64,000 nt of DNA from Streptomyces sp. CB02366 (GCF_001905905.1 NZ_LIVT01000004.1:129969-193968), one strand, 5' to 3'; positions 1 through 11,276 are shown, numbered from the stretch's first letter. A program made the numbers and translations. Notes: a model not told the origin generated them from the sequence alone.

Positions 1-103
1 CGTCGGCGAGGGCGGGGGCCGTGGCGGTGAACAGGGCCGCCCCGGTCAGCGCGACGGCGGCGACGCGGCGCGTGGCGCCGGTGCGGCAGGTGGCGGGGTT
101 CAT
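1..103 (-). CDS. Secreted protein, N-terminal fragment (runs off the window)
   Basis: The reading frame opens at an ATG at 103 and continues off the left edge, so only 34 residues are visible. They form a classical signal peptide: MNPATCRTGATRR, then a hydrophobic core (VAAVALTGAALFTA) and an A-L-A type cleavage site near residue 33. The ATG lies four bases after the stop codon of the cysteine protease at 108-710, so the two genes are almost certainly one transcript and translationally coupled. The mature protein is not seen, so no function is assigned. A partner or inhibitor of the protease is possible but is only inference. Confidence 0.75.
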   Translation of the reverse strand, partial: MNPATCRTGATRRVAAVALTGAALFTATAPALAD

Positions 104-107
104 GTCC

Positions 108-710
108 TCACGCCCCGATCCGGTAGAGCGAGTGGGTCCAGGAGAACTCGTTGTTGTTCACGTACCAGGCGTGCGAGGCCCAGTTGTAGCGGTTGCTGGA
201 GGGCCACGGGTCGCCCCAGTAGACCCAGCTGCCGGCGTCGTCGTACCCGTGGACGACGTGCATGTGGCCGCCGCCGGACGACCACTGGATACGGGTCTCG
301 ATCGGCCGCCGGGCGGAGATCTCGGTCTGTACGGTCGGGTAGCGCAGCCAGCCGGTGACGTAGCTGCCGGGCCTGACCCCGGCCCAGGACAGACCGGTCT
401 GGACGTTGCCGAGGGTGGCCTGCGCGTTGGGGCACTGGGTGTTCTGGCTCCGGTTGAAGGCGGCGTTGCAGAACTGGTTCTGGCTGTAGGCGCGGCCGAA
501 CCAGGCGGCGATGGTGTTGCCTCCGGCCGCCCAGCACCAGTTGCTCTGCTGCTGTGCCTGCATGGTGATGTCGAGCCGCTGGGCGGCGGCGACGGCGGAG
601 CCGGCCGGGGCCTGGGCCGCGGTGGCGGTGCCCGCGGGGACGGCGAGCAGGACGGCGGCCAGGAGGGTGGTGAACGAGGACCTTCCGGGCCTGACTCTTC
701 GGGTGCGCAT
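108..710 (-). CDS. Secreted papain-like cysteine protease, AvrRpt2 type
   Basis: This 200-residue protein has an N-terminal signal peptide (MRTRR, then a hydrophobic Leu/Val/Ala stretch ending near ATAAQA). The mature part starts LDITMQAQQQSNWCWAA; the Gln-rich strand followed by the NWCWAA nucleophile motif is the hallmark of the AvrRpt2/C70-like papain fold. A catalytic His is likely in GGGHMHVVHGYD and the third residue in YWGDPW. Family members are exported peptidases; the substrate cannot be told. The ATG at 710 has a GGGAGGAA ribosome binding site just upstream; longer frames to 800 lack one. The gene is followed four bases later by another secreted protein and is divergent from the HTH gene at 937. 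Confidence 0.85.
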   Translation of the reverse strand: MRTRRVRPGRSSFTTLLAAVLLAVPAGTATAAQAPAGSAVAAAQRLDITMQAQQQSNWCWAAGGNTIAAWFGRAYSQNQFCNAAFNRSQNTQCPNAQATLGNVQTGLSWAGVRPGSYVTGWLRYPTVQTEISARRPIETRIQWSSGGGHMHVVHGYDDAGSWVYWGDPWPSSNRYNWASHAWYVNNNEFSWTHSLYRIGA

Positions 711-936
711 GGCGTTCCTCCCAATGCGGGGGTGGGGATCGGAGGAGCGCGTCCGGACGCTGACGATGAGCATCCGGCGTTGTCCGGAGCAGGTCAACAC
801 GCTTCAATGCGAGGTGACATCACGGTGTGAACGGCGCGGCGTCCGTGTGAACGGTCCGGTCCCGGTCACCTGCTCCCCCGCGTCCCCGGCGGGCGGTGTC
901 GCCACTCCCCACGTGAACGTTCACCGGAGGCCCGCC

Positions 937-1863
937 ATGCGGCAGACCGAGACCGAACTGGCGCAAGTGCTGCGGACCGGCCCGTTCCATCTGGCGTTGC
1001 GCACGGCCCTGTCGGTGCGCGGGCTTCCGCTCCAGCGGGTGCAGCACCATCTGGCGCACCGGGGTGTCAAGCTCGGGGTGACCAGTCTCAGCTACTGGCA
1101 GCAGGGCGCGCGGCGCCCCCGGCGGGCCGAGTCGCTGCGGGCCGTGCGGGCGCTGGAGGAAGTGCTGTCGCTGCCGGCCGACTCGCTGCTGCGGCTGCTG
1201 CGCGACGGCGGCGTCCCGGCGGAGGGGGACCGCCCGGCAGGGCGTTCGTACCGGTCGCTGGTGGAGGCGTCCGGGTCGGTGGAGCGGCTCCTCGCGGCCA
1301 TGGAGTCGCCGGTGGACGGCGGTCTGCACACGGTGGGGCACCAGGAACGGGTACGGATCGGGGCCCGCCGGGAGCTGGCCGGCCGCACCTCCCGGCACGT
1401 GGTGCGCGCGCACCGCGACGGCGTGGACCGCTATCTCGCCGTGCACCGGGGCGACCCGGGGTGCGATCCGTCTCGGGTCGTGGTGCGGGCCCTGGAGAAC
1501 TGCCGGACGGGGCGGGTCCGCTGGGACCGGGAGGCGGGGGTGCTGGTGGCGGAGCTGTTGTTCGACACCCGGCTGCGGTCGGGCGAGACGTACCTCTTCG
1601 GCTACGGCTTCGAGGACGGCACGGGCGGCGCCGGCGACGAGTACGTGCGCGGCTTCGCCTTCGGGGGCGGCCAGTACGTGCTCCAGGTCGGCTTCGACGA
1701 GGCGGCGCTCCCGGTGCGGTGCCGCCGCTTCGCCCAGGCGTCGGCGGGGTCGGCGCGCGGCTCACGCGAGGACCTCACCCTGACCGGCCGGCACCGGACC
1801 GTGCACCTGGTGGAGGAGGGCGTACGGCCGGGTCTGATCGGGATCGACTGGGACTGGGAGTGA
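937..1863 (+). CDS. Helix-turn-helix DNA-binding regulator (XRE-like), actinobacterial
   Basis: The 308-residue protein starts at an ATG preceded by CCGGAGG. The first 80 residues are helical and include a RGLPLQRVQHHLAHRGVKL segment followed by SLSYWQQGARRPRR, which looks like a helix-turn-helix of the XRE/lambda-repressor type recognising DNA through the SYWQ helix. The remaining roughly 220 residues are a beta-rich domain of no family I recognise, possibly ligand sensing. It is divergently transcribed from the secreted protease pair with 226 bp between, so it could regulate it. Function beyond DNA binding is inference. Confidence 0.7.
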   Translation: MRQTETELAQVLRTGPFHLALRTALSVRGLPLQRVQHHLAHRGVKLGVTSLSYWQQGARRPRRAESLRAVRALEEVLSLPADSLLRLLRDGGVPAEGDRPAGRSYRSLVEASGSVERLLAAMESPVDGGLHTVGHQERVRIGARRELAGRTSRHVVRAHRDGVDRYLAVHRGDPGCDPSRVVVRALENCRTGRVRWDREAGVLVAELLFDTRLRSGETYLFGYGFEDGTGGAGDEYVRGFAFGGGQYVLQVGFDEAALPVRCRRFAQASAGSARGSREDLTLTGRHRTVHLVEEGVRPGLIGIDWDWE

Positions 1864-1951
1864 GGGGCCGGGGCGCGGCCCCTCACCGGTCGGGCCCGCT
1901 CGGACGCCGCCGGGCGTGGGTTCTCGGGGGCCGGGGCGCGATGGACCCTGT

Positions 1952-2380
1952 TCAGGCGCCGGGGCCCGCGACGAGCTTTCCGCCCTCGGCGGTGACCGGC
2001 ACGGCGGGCAGCGGCACGGTGGCCGGGCCCTTCACCGGCTCGCCGGTGGTCACGTCGAAGCGGCTGCCGTGGCAGGGGCAGTGGCCCTCGGTGCCCTCGA
2101 CCTTGTCCAGGACACAGCCGCCATGGGTGCACTGGGCGCTGAACGCCTTGTACTCGCCCTTCGCCGGGCAGACGACGACGAGGCGCTGCTCGCGGTAGAG
2201 CCTGGCCCCGCCGACGGGCACCTCGGAGGCCGCCCCGAGGTCCACGGGGGCGGTGGGGGTGGGGTTCCGGGCGTGGCCGAGCTTGGAATCGGTGGAGCAG
2301 GCGGCCGCTCCCAGCCCGGCGGCGCCGGCGAGCGCGGCGCCCTTCAGCACGGTACGGCGGGCGGCGGGCAGACCGGGCAC
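1952..2380 (-). CDS. Rieske [2Fe-2S] lipoprotein or Tat-exported protein
   Basis: A 142-residue protein whose C-terminal half carries both Rieske boxes: CTHGGC (Cys84, His86) and CPCHGS (Cys101, His104), the ligands of a [2Fe-2S] cluster. The N-terminus has a twin arginine (AARRT), a hydrophobic stretch and a Cys at about residue 28, so it is probably Tat-exported and possibly lipid-anchored. It is therefore an extracytoplasmic electron-transfer protein, of a kind common in Streptomyces as single genes. The GTG start at 2380 is chosen because GTGGAG sits 5 bases upstream. It is a lone gene downstream of uvrA on the same strand with about 210 bp between. Confidence 0.88.
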   Translation of the reverse strand: MPGLPAARRTVLKGAALAGAAGLGAAACSTDSKLGHARNPTPTAPVDLGAASEVPVGGARLYREQRLVVVCPAKGEYKAFSAQCTHGGCVLDKVEGTEGHCPCHGSRFDVTTGEPVKGPATVPLPAVPVTAEGGKLVAGPGA

Positions 2381-2592
2381 GGGGACTCCACGGGTCGTTG
2401 TTCGGAGTGGATCGCGAGAGATCGCGATCGGGGCGGGGCGGGCCGCCGGACGGCGGGAGCGATGGGGGGCGAACCCGCGGCCCGGTGACGGAAACGACGA
2501 TACCGGCGGGGGCCGGCGGCCCCGTGACCGGGCCGCCCCGCCCGCCCCGCCGGCATGTGCGATCCGGGGGGACGGGCGGGGCGGCACCGCGC

Positions 2593-5619
<3,027 letters not shown>

Positions 5620-5720
5620 GCCGGTCCGCACCTTTCTAGAGAGAAGCGGGGGAACTGAGCCCCTCTCCCAGGGTATGGGGGGCGCCACAGCGGTGTCAGA
5701 GGCTTTCGACCCCGAGCGTA

Positions 5721-5736
5721 TAGCACGCACATTCGA
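5721..5736. promoter_or_regulatory. Candidate degenerate LexA (SOS) box upstream of uvrA
   Basis: The 16-mer TAGCACGCACATTCGA matches the actinobacterial LexA consensus TCGAAC-N4-GTTCGA at 9 of 12 defined positions. It lies about 100 bp upstream of the uvrA start, in the 175-bp gap between uvrA and the divergent gene at 5795. The left half is poor, so this is a weak call. Confidence 0.35.
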
Positions 5737-5781
5737 TTTACGGCGACCCTCGGACTCCTTCACCCGAACGGGTGGCGGAGC

Positions 5782-5787
5782 TAGGCT
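5782..5787 (+). promoter_or_regulatory. -10 hexamer TAGGCT for a leaderless transcript
   Basis: TAGGCT ends seven bases before the ATG at 5795, placing the transcription start at or beside the start codon. No ribosome binding site is present. The same arrangement and nearly the same bases recur before the next gene (6482-6487). Confidence 0.6.
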
Positions 5788-5794
5788 CAGCCGC

Positions 5795-6484
5795 ATGACG
5801 GATCATGCGCATGACCTGGGAGCTGTACGCGGGGCGACCGAACGGCTGCTCGACGCAGCCGCCGAACTGGACAACGCCTCGATCGCCGAGGCGTCACGGT
5901 TGCCCGGATGGAGTCGGGGCCATGTCCTGACCCACCTCTCCCGTAACGCCGACGCGCTCGGAAATGTTCTCCGGGGCCTCCCGATGTACGCGAGCAGCGA
6001 AACCCGCGACGCCGACATCGCCGCCGGCGCCTCCCGCCCGGCGGCCGAGCAGCTGAAGGACCTGCGGGAGAGCGCGGAGGGCTTCCTCGCCGTCGCGGCC
6101 GAGCCCGCCGACTGGACCCGGACCGTCACCCTGCGCAACGGGGTCACGGACTCCGCGGCCCGGGTGCCCTTCCGGCGCTGGATCGAGGTGGAGCTGCACC
6201 ACGTCGACCTCGGCGTCGGCTACGAGCTGGAGGACCTGCCCGCCGAGTTCGTGGAGCGGGAGATCGCCTTCCTGGCCGACCGGTTCCTCGGCCACGAGGA
6301 CGTGCCCGCCACCGCCCTCACCGACCGGGACGGCCGCACCTGGAGCACGGGCGGCGGCCCCCCGAGCGCCCTGGTGACCGTCCAGGGGCCCGCCGCGGAG
6401 CTGCTGGGCTGGCTCAGCGGGCGCCGTGACGGCTCCGCCCTGACCGCCGCCGGGGGCCCGCTGCCCTCGCTGCCCCCGCTATAG
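5795..6484 (+). CDS. Maleylpyruvate isomerase family, mycothiol-dependent enzyme
   Basis: The 229-residue protein has the DinB-like four-helix bundle of the mycothiol-dependent maleylpyruvate isomerase family: an N-terminal helix, then [20 protein letters not shown] with the metal-binding His, and [17 protein letters not shown] with the second His-x-x-His-like site, followed by a C-terminal MDMPI-type domain. Family members bind a divalent metal and use mycothiol as a cofactor; the substrate here is unknown. It is divergent from uvrA and only 10 bases upstream of a metallo-hydrolase gene. It probably has its own leaderless promoter. Confidence 0.85.
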   Translation: MTDHAHDLGAVRGATERLLDAAAELDNASIAEASRLPGWSRGHVLTHLSRNADALGNVLRGLPMYASSETRDADIAAGASRPAAEQLKDLRESAEGFLAVAAEPADWTRTVTLRNGVTDSAARVPFRRWIEVELHHVDLGVGYELEDLPAEFVEREIAFLADRFLGHEDVPATALTDRDGRTWSTGGGPPSALVTVQGPAAELLGWLSGRRDGSALTAAGGPLPSLPPL

Positions 6485-6487
6485 GCT
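6482..6487 (+). promoter_or_regulatory. -10 hexamer TAGGCT for the metallo-hydrolase gene
   Basis: TAGGCT overlaps the stop codon of the previous gene (TAG at 6482-6484) and ends seven bases before the ATG at 6495. This duplicates the start arrangement of the gene upstream (shared bases AGCCGCATGAC). Confidence 0.55.
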
Positions 6488-6494
6488 GAGCCGC

Positions 6495-7151
6495 ATGACG
6501 TACAGCGGAGCGGTGAAGGTCGGCGGACCGGCGAGCGTGCACGAACTGACGGACCTGATGATCTCCAAGGTCGCCGTCGGCGCGATGGACAACAACGCGT
6601 ACCTGCTGCGCTGCCGGGCCACCGGCGAGCAGTTGCTGATCGACGCGGCCGCCGAGCCGGAGACCCTGCTCACGCTGATCGGTGACGACGGCATCGCGTC
6701 CGTCGTCACCACCCACCGGCACGGGGACCACTGGCAGGCGCTGGCCGAGGTGGTCGGGGCGACCGGCGCCCGGACGTACGCGGGCCGCCACGACGCCGAG
6801 GGCATCCCCGTGCCGACCGACGTCCTGGTCGAGGACGGCGACACGATCACCGTCGGCCGGGTCGAGCTGACCGCCCGCCACCTGGTCGGGCACACCCCGG
6901 GCTCCATCGCCCTGGTCTACGACGACCCGTACGGCGCCCCGCACCTGTTCACCGGGGACTGCCTCTTCCCCGGCGGGATCGGGAACACGCACGAGGACCC
7001 CGAGGCGTTCGCGAGCCTGCTGGGCGACGTGGAGACGAAGCTGTTCGACCGGCTGCCCGACGAGACGTGGGTCTACCCCGGCCACGGCGACGACACGACG
7101 CTCGGCGACGAGCGCCCGCGCCTTCCGGAGTGGCGCGCCCGCGGCTGGTAG
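6495..7151 (+). CDS. MBL-fold metallo-hydrolase (glyoxalase II-like)
   Basis: This 218-residue protein has the metallo-beta-lactamase fold: THRHGDHW (His74, His76, Asp78, His79), the later GHTPGS His133, the FTGDCLF Asp155 and a C-terminal YPGHGDDTT. These residues bind two metal ions in hydroxyacylglutathione hydrolase-like enzymes, so it probably hydrolyses a thioester or similar ester. Given the upstream mycothiol-type enzyme, a mycothiol thioester is a reasonable but unproven substrate. The two genes are 10 bases apart, yet each carries its own TAGGCT box. Confidence 0.87.
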   Translation: MTYSGAVKVGGPASVHELTDLMISKVAVGAMDNNAYLLRCRATGEQLLIDAAAEPETLLTLIGDDGIASVVTTHRHGDHWQALAEVVGATGARTYAGRHDAEGIPVPTDVLVEDGDTITVGRVELTARHLVGHTPGSIALVYDDPYGAPHLFTGDCLFPGGIGNTHEDPEAFASLLGDVETKLFDRLPDETWVYPGHGDDTTLGDERPRLPEWRARGW

Positions 7152-7244
7152 CCCGCGCCCCACGGCCTTCCGCGCGCATCCGCCGCGTACGGGCTCGGCG
7201 CACGCGCCCGCTCCCGCACGCGTCCGGCACGCCGCGCACACGAA

Positions 7245-7288
7245 AGCGGCCGGGGCGGGAACGGCTTCGCCGTCCCGCCCCGGCCGCT
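7245..7288. terminator. Bidirectional hairpin terminator
   Basis: A near-perfect 20-bp stem with one bulged A and a TTC loop lies between the convergent metallo-hydrolase and terC genes. It has no U-run, as is usual in Streptomyces. Confidence 0.8.
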
Positions 7289-7325
7289 GCCGGTGTGTCC
7301 CTGTGCCGCCCGGGGCGGCCCCGGG

Positions 7326-8342
7326 TCAGCTGAGGGTCTTGTTCTCCTCCTCGGCCGGGCCGGCGGTCTCCGCCTTCCGGGCCTCCTCCGCCTCGGCCGC
7401 CGCCGTCTTCTTGCTGGCGATGAGGCTGGTGATCGTGGTGATCACCAGGACACCGCAGATGACGGTGAGCGAGAACGGGATGGAGATCTCCGGCACGTGC
7501 ACCCCCGACTCGTGCAGGGCGTGCAGCACCAGCTTGACGCCGATGAAACCGAGGATCACCGACAGGCCGTAGCTGAGGTGGACCAGCTTCTTCAGCAGGC
7601 CGCCGATGAGGAAGTACAGCTGGCGCAGGCCCATCAGCGCGAACGCGTTGGCCGTGAAGACGATGTACGGGTCCTGGGTCAGACCGAAGATCGCCGGGAT
7701 CGAGTCCAGCGCGAACAGCACGTCGGTCATACCGATGGCGAGCATGACCACCATCAGCGGGGTCAGGACGCGCTTGCCGTTCTCCCGGATGAAGAGCTTG
7801 GTGCCGTGGTACCGGTCGGCGACGCCGAAGCGTTGCTCGATCGACTTCAGGAGGCGGTTCTCCTCGAACTCCTCGTCCTCCTCGTCGGCCCGCGCCTCCT
7901 GGATGAGCTTCCAGGCGGTGTAGATCAGGAACGCGCCGAAGATGTAGAACACCCACGAGAAGTTCGCGATCACGGCGGCGCCGGCCGCGATGAAGATCGC
8001 GCGGAGCACCAGGGCGATCAACACCCCGATCAGCAGCACCCGCTGCTGGAGGTGGGAGGGCACCGAGAACTTCGCCATGATCAGGACGAAGACGAAGAGG
8101 TTGTCGACGCTCAGCGACTTCTCGGTGATGAATCCCGCGAAGAACTCGCCGGACGCCTTGCTCTCGCCGAACACCATGAGGCCGATTCCGAAGAGGACGG
8201 CCAGCACGATCCAGACGACCGTCCAGATTCCGGCTTCCTTGGTCGACACGTCATGGGGCTTGCGCCCGATGAAGAAGTCGACGGCGATGAGGGCCGACAG
8301 ACCAAAGATGGTCAGGGCCCATACGGTCCATGAAACGTCCAC
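7326..8342 (-). CDS. TerC family membrane protein (metal exporter type)
   Basis: TerC-family proteins (Alx, MeeF and MeeY relatives) are polytopic membrane proteins linked to manganese export and to tellurite resistance. The 338 residues show about nine hydrophobic helices, the conserved acidic TM motifs EKSLSVDNLFVF and TDVLFALDSIPAIFG, and a charged cytosolic loop (ARADEEDEEFEENR). The C-terminus is a soluble Glu/Lys-rich tail. The GTG start at 8342 follows GGAGG by four bases. That ribosome binding site lies inside a hairpin belonging to the riboswitch-like leader at 8347-8493, so translation is likely to be metal controlled. Two TerD-domain genes follow upstream on the same strand. Confidence 0.93.
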   Translation of the reverse strand: MDVSWTVWALTIFGLSALIAVDFFIGRKPHDVSTKEAGIWTVVWIVLAVLFGIGLMVFGESKASGEFFAGFITEKSLSVDNLFVFVLIMAKFSVPSHLQQRVLLIGVLIALVLRAIFIAAGAAVIANFSWVFYIFGAFLIYTAWKLIQEARADEEDEEFEENRLLKSIEQRFGVADRYHGTKLFIRENGKRVLTPLMVVMLAIGMTDVLFALDSIPAIFGLTQDPYIVFTANAFALMGLRQLYFLIGGLLKKLVHLSYGLSVILGFIGVKLVLHALHESGVHVPEISIPFSLTVICGVLVITTITSLIASKKTAAAEAEEARKAETAGPAEEENKTLS

Positions 8343-8346
8343 TGCG

Positions 8347-8493
8347 CCTCCGGCAGTTCGCTACGGCTACTTGATCAGCGTCGTCGCTGCCGGAGGTCTC
8401 TTCCACCCCCGCACACGATGGTGCCGGGACCGGCGCCCCGGGACCGATAACGGTCCGTATTGACGGGACGCCGCGTAAGGAGTACTCCCCTCC
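8347..8493 (-). promoter_or_regulatory. yybP-ykoY-like (Mn2+) riboswitch with ribosome-binding-site sequestering hairpin
   Basis: Read on the minus strand, the leader opens GGAGG-GGAGUA and, about 90 bases later, has GGAAGAGA-CCUCC. GGAGUA directly after the P1 5' strand and an AAGA/AGAGA element directly before the P1 3' strand are hallmarks of the yybP-ykoY manganese riboswitch. An internal GUCAAUACGG resembles the second conserved loop. The P1 3' strand lies within ACCTCCGGCAG, which can alternatively pair with CTGCCGGAGG (8347-8356), a perfect 10-bp stem that buries the terC GGAGG. Ligand binding would favour P1 and free the site, an ON switch. The family and its link with terC are established; the switching mechanism is inference. 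Confidence 0.72.
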
Positions 8494-8502
8494 GTTCGTC
8501 GA

Positions 8503-8532
8503 AGAGTACAGGCATCACCAAGGATTGGTAAA
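8503..8532 (-). promoter_or_regulatory. Promoter of terC and its riboswitch
   Basis: TTTACC (8532-8527) and TACTCT (8508-8503) are separated by 18 bases. Transcription would start near 8496, just before the aptamer P1 strand, which supports both calls. Confidence 0.55.
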
Positions 8533-8581
8533 GAAAAGAGTAAAGAAACCATCAAAACCGCAGGTGAGGGTGGTGCGTGCG

Positions 8582-10549
8582 TCAGCGTCCAGCGGCTCGG
8601 CGGGCGGCCGCGACCGCCGCGAGGACCTCCTCCAGGACGCGACTGCCCGGCGGGACCGCCAGGGGCTCGTACGTCCAGGCGTGCCCGACCCAGGGATCGG
8701 CGAGGTGGCTGTCGGCGACCGGGGTGATCCTCAGCAGCGACCGCCACAGCGGGTCGAGCACCGGCCCGTACGCGCTCGCCTCCTCCCGGTCCGCGACCAT
8801 CATGAGGTGCACCCCGACCGAGGGGCCCTCGTCCGCGAGGTAGCGGAGCTGGGTGACGGCCCGGTCGTCGAAGCCGTGCGGGAAGTCGTTGACCACCAGG
8901 AGCTGCTCGGCGGTGTCCAGGTCGGGAGGGAGCGAGTCGGCCGCGCGGGCCCGCACCGCCATCTGCACCAGGTCCACCCGCCGGGTGAGACGGGCGAGCA
9001 CCGCGGCCACTCCCCCGGCCCCGGAGGCGGGCGGACCGGCGAGGACGCCCGCCTCGACCAGCGGCGCCAGCGGACCTGCCGCCGAACCCGCCGGGTCGAT
9101 GACGTGTACCGAGAACTCCCCCGGCGGGTGGACCGCCAGCAGCCGCGCCGCGTGGGCGACGGCGGTCTCCACGGCGAGCCGGCGCAGGCGGTCGGCGTCC
9201 ACCGACGCGGCCGCCTCGGACGCCGTCCGGCCGCTGTCCACCCAGATCCCGCGCTCCAGCGGCAGCCGGACCAGCAGCGGGATGCGCAGGTCGGTGCGCT
9301 CGGGGAGGTGGAGGTCGCCGATGCGCAGGGCCATCGGCATCTCCATGGGCACGTGGTGGGCGTGCCAGACGGGGTTGCCCCATCCGGCGTACGCGGCCGG
9401 CAGCGCGGGCTCGACGACGGCCGCCTCGGCGGCCAGCTGGGCCAGGTCGCGGTCGAGGGCCTCCCGGGCCCGTGAGGCCAGTTCGTCGCGCTTGGCGCGG
9501 GCCTGTTCGCGGGCGCGGTCGCCCGCCCCGCCGATCCGGTTGCGGGGGTCGGACAGGGCGCGGTCGAGCTCCTGGTCCATCCGGGACTCGGCGAAGTCCA
9601 CGGCGCTGCGGTAGGCGGCGACGGCGCGGGCCAGGTCCTCGAACATGCCCCAGATCTGGTTGTAGAGGCGCTCGTCCATCGACCAGCCGGCGGCGTCGCC
9701 AGCGACCGGCTGGGCGGGCTGCCCGGGCGGGGCGGGCGGCGCGGTGGGCGCGGGCGGCGCGGTGGGCGCGGGCGGCGGTGCGGCGGGCTGCCGTCGCGGG
9801 TGCGTGTAGGCGATGGGGCCGCCGGTCGCGGGCGCCGGTCCGTCCTGCCCGGGCACGATGCGCGGCTGCGGGGTGTGCGGCTGGGGCGCGGTGGCGGCCG
9901 GGGGCTCCGGGGCCGGGGCGGGCGGAAGGGGACCGGCCGGGCCCGCCGGGCGCCGTACGCGATCACCGCCCGGGGCGCGGGGCGGCGGGGCCACCGAGCG
10001 GGCCCGGGCCACGGCCTCCTGAATGGAGCCGGCCAGCGCCGCGGCGTCGCTCACGCCCTGGTCGGCGAGCATGTCCGCGAGCCCGCCGGCATACCCCTGC
10101 CCCACCGCGCGGACCTTCCAGGCGTCCTGGCGGCGGTAGAGCTCCAGGGCGCTGACCGCGGACTCGGCGTCCAGGCCGGTGAGGGTGAAGGTGGCGATCT
10201 CGTCGCCGTCGAGGCCGGTGACGGCGACGAAGGGGGCGGGGACGGCGCCGAACCGCGTCGGGCCCCCCGCCACCGCGGGCAGTGCGAGCAGCACGGTGAC
10301 GCGGTGGACGTCCGCGGGCAGGGCCTCCGGATCGACGGCGAGCCGGTGGTCGGCCGCAGCCTGCTGGGACACTTCGAGGCCGGGGAGGTGGGGCGAGCCG
10401 GGGTGGGCGACCCGCTCGGCGCCGCCCACGGCGCCCCGCGCGTCGCCGAGGGTGGCCCCGGCCACCACGGGCGTGCCGGCCGATACCCGGATCTCCAGAC
10501 GGGTCCGGGGCAGGGGGTGGTTCTGCCCCCGGACCAGTTCGGCCGTCAT
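8582..10549 (-). CDS. TerD-domain protein with C-terminal FtsK-like domain
   Basis: The 655-residue protein begins with a TerD (CABP/stress-type) domain over about residues 1-190, followed by a Pro/Ala-rich linker of about 120 residues containing APPAPT repeats. A helical region (about 310-420) and a C-terminal domain come next, with MALRIGDLHLPE, LLVRLPLE and LLVVNDFPHGFDDRAVTQL; these recall the FtsK/SpoIIIE ATPase core, but without an obvious Walker A. TerD proteins bind calcium and are tied to tellurite resistance and stress signalling. The ATG at 10549 follows AGGGGGACAGCGC, nearly the same leader as the neighbouring terD gene at 11276. Role unknown. Confidence 0.78.
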   Translation of the reverse strand: MTAELVRGQNHPLPRTRLEIRVSAGTPVVAGATLGDARGAVGGAERVAHPGSPHLPGLEVSQQAAADHRLAVDPEALPADVHRVTVLLALPAVAGGPTRFGAVPAPFVAVTGLDGDEIATFTLTGLDAESAVSALELYRRQDAWKVRAVGQGYAGGLADMLADQGVSDAAALAGSIQEAVARARSVAPPPRAPGGDRVRRPAGPAGPLPPAPAPEPPAATAPQPHTPQPRIVPGQDGPAPATGGPIAYTHPRRQPAAPPPAPTAPPAPTAPPAPPGQPAQPVAGDAAGWSMDERLYNQIWGMFEDLARAVAAYRSAVDFAESRMDQELDRALSDPRNRIGGAGDRAREQARAKRDELASRAREALDRDLAQLAAEAAVVEPALPAAYAGWGNPVWHAHHVPMEMPMALRIGDLHLPERTDLRIPLLVRLPLERGIWVDSGRTASEAAASVDADRLRRLAVETAVAHAARLLAVHPPGEFSVHVIDPAGSAAGPLAPLVEAGVLAGPPASGAGGVAAVLARLTRRVDLVQMAVRARAADSLPPDLDTAEQLLVVNDFPHGFDDRAVTQLRYLADEGPSVGVHLMMVADREEASAYGPVLDPLWRSLLRITPVADSHLADPWVGHAWTYEPLAVPPGSRVLEEVLAAVAAARRAAGR

Positions 10550-10697
10550 TGCGCTGTCCCCCTCGACGATGGCCCGCGCCGGTGGCCGCGGTGCCGTGGT
10601 GGTGCTGTGCCGTATTGGTGCTGTGCCGTGCACGGGCGGCCCCCGGCGGGGCCGTGCCGCCGGAAACCGCCCCGCCTGTCCGTCCCGGCGCCGGGGC

Positions 10698-11276
10698 CTA
10701 CAGGTGAGGCAGGATCGACGGCATCAGGTCCTGGAAGGTACGGCCGTTGGCCGGGTTCCCGAGGGCCGTCATCTGCCAGCCGCCGCCCGCGCGGTGCACC
10801 TTCGCCATGATCTGGGCGGTGTACTGGCCGCCGCCGTCGAGCGTGTACCGGGCGAGCTCCTGGCCGTTGGTCTCGTCGACGATGCGGCAGAAGGCGTGTC
10901 GCACCTCCTGGAAGGTCTGCCCGGTGAAGGAGTTCACCGTGAAGACGATCTGGTCGATGTGGACCGGCACGCGCTGGAGGTCGACGAGGATCGCCTCGTC
11001 GTCGCCGCCGGAGCCCGCGCCGCCGACCAGGTTGTCGCCGGTGTGCTTGACCGAGCCGTCGTCGCTGACGAGGTGCCGGAAGAAGACGACGTCGACCGGC
11101 TGCTTGTCGGCGAAGAGCACCGCCGAGGCGTCCAGGTCGATCTCGCGGGTGCGCGAACCGAACAGGCCGCGGCGCGGAGCCGCCTGCCAGCCGAGCCCCA
11201 TCCGCACCGCGGTCAGGGTCCCCCCGTCGCTCTTCTGCAGGCTGATGGCCTGACCCTTGGTCATGTTGACCGTCAC
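10698..11276 (-). CDS. TerD family protein
   Basis: A 192-residue single-domain TerD protein, starting VTVNMTKGQAISLQKSDGG. It shows the acidic calcium-binding segments DLDASAVLFADKQPVDVVFF, GDNLVGGAGSGGDDEAILVDL and DETNGQELARY, and ends FQDLMPSILPHL. TerD proteins bind calcium and act with TerC and TerB in membrane-associated stress complexes. The GTG at 11276 follows GAGAGGGGACAGCGC; an upstream methionine is not conserved. It lies about 150 bp upstream of the TerD-fusion gene on the same strand, so one transcript is possible. Confidence 0.93.
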   Translation of the reverse strand: MTVNMTKGQAISLQKSDGGTLTAVRMGLGWQAAPRRGLFGSRTREIDLDASAVLFADKQPVDVVFFRHLVSDDGSVKHTGDNLVGGAGSGGDDEAILVDLQRVPVHIDQIVFTVNSFTGQTFQEVRHAFCRIVDETNGQELARYTLDGGGQYTAQIMAKVHRAGGGWQMTALGNPANGRTFQDLMPSILPHL

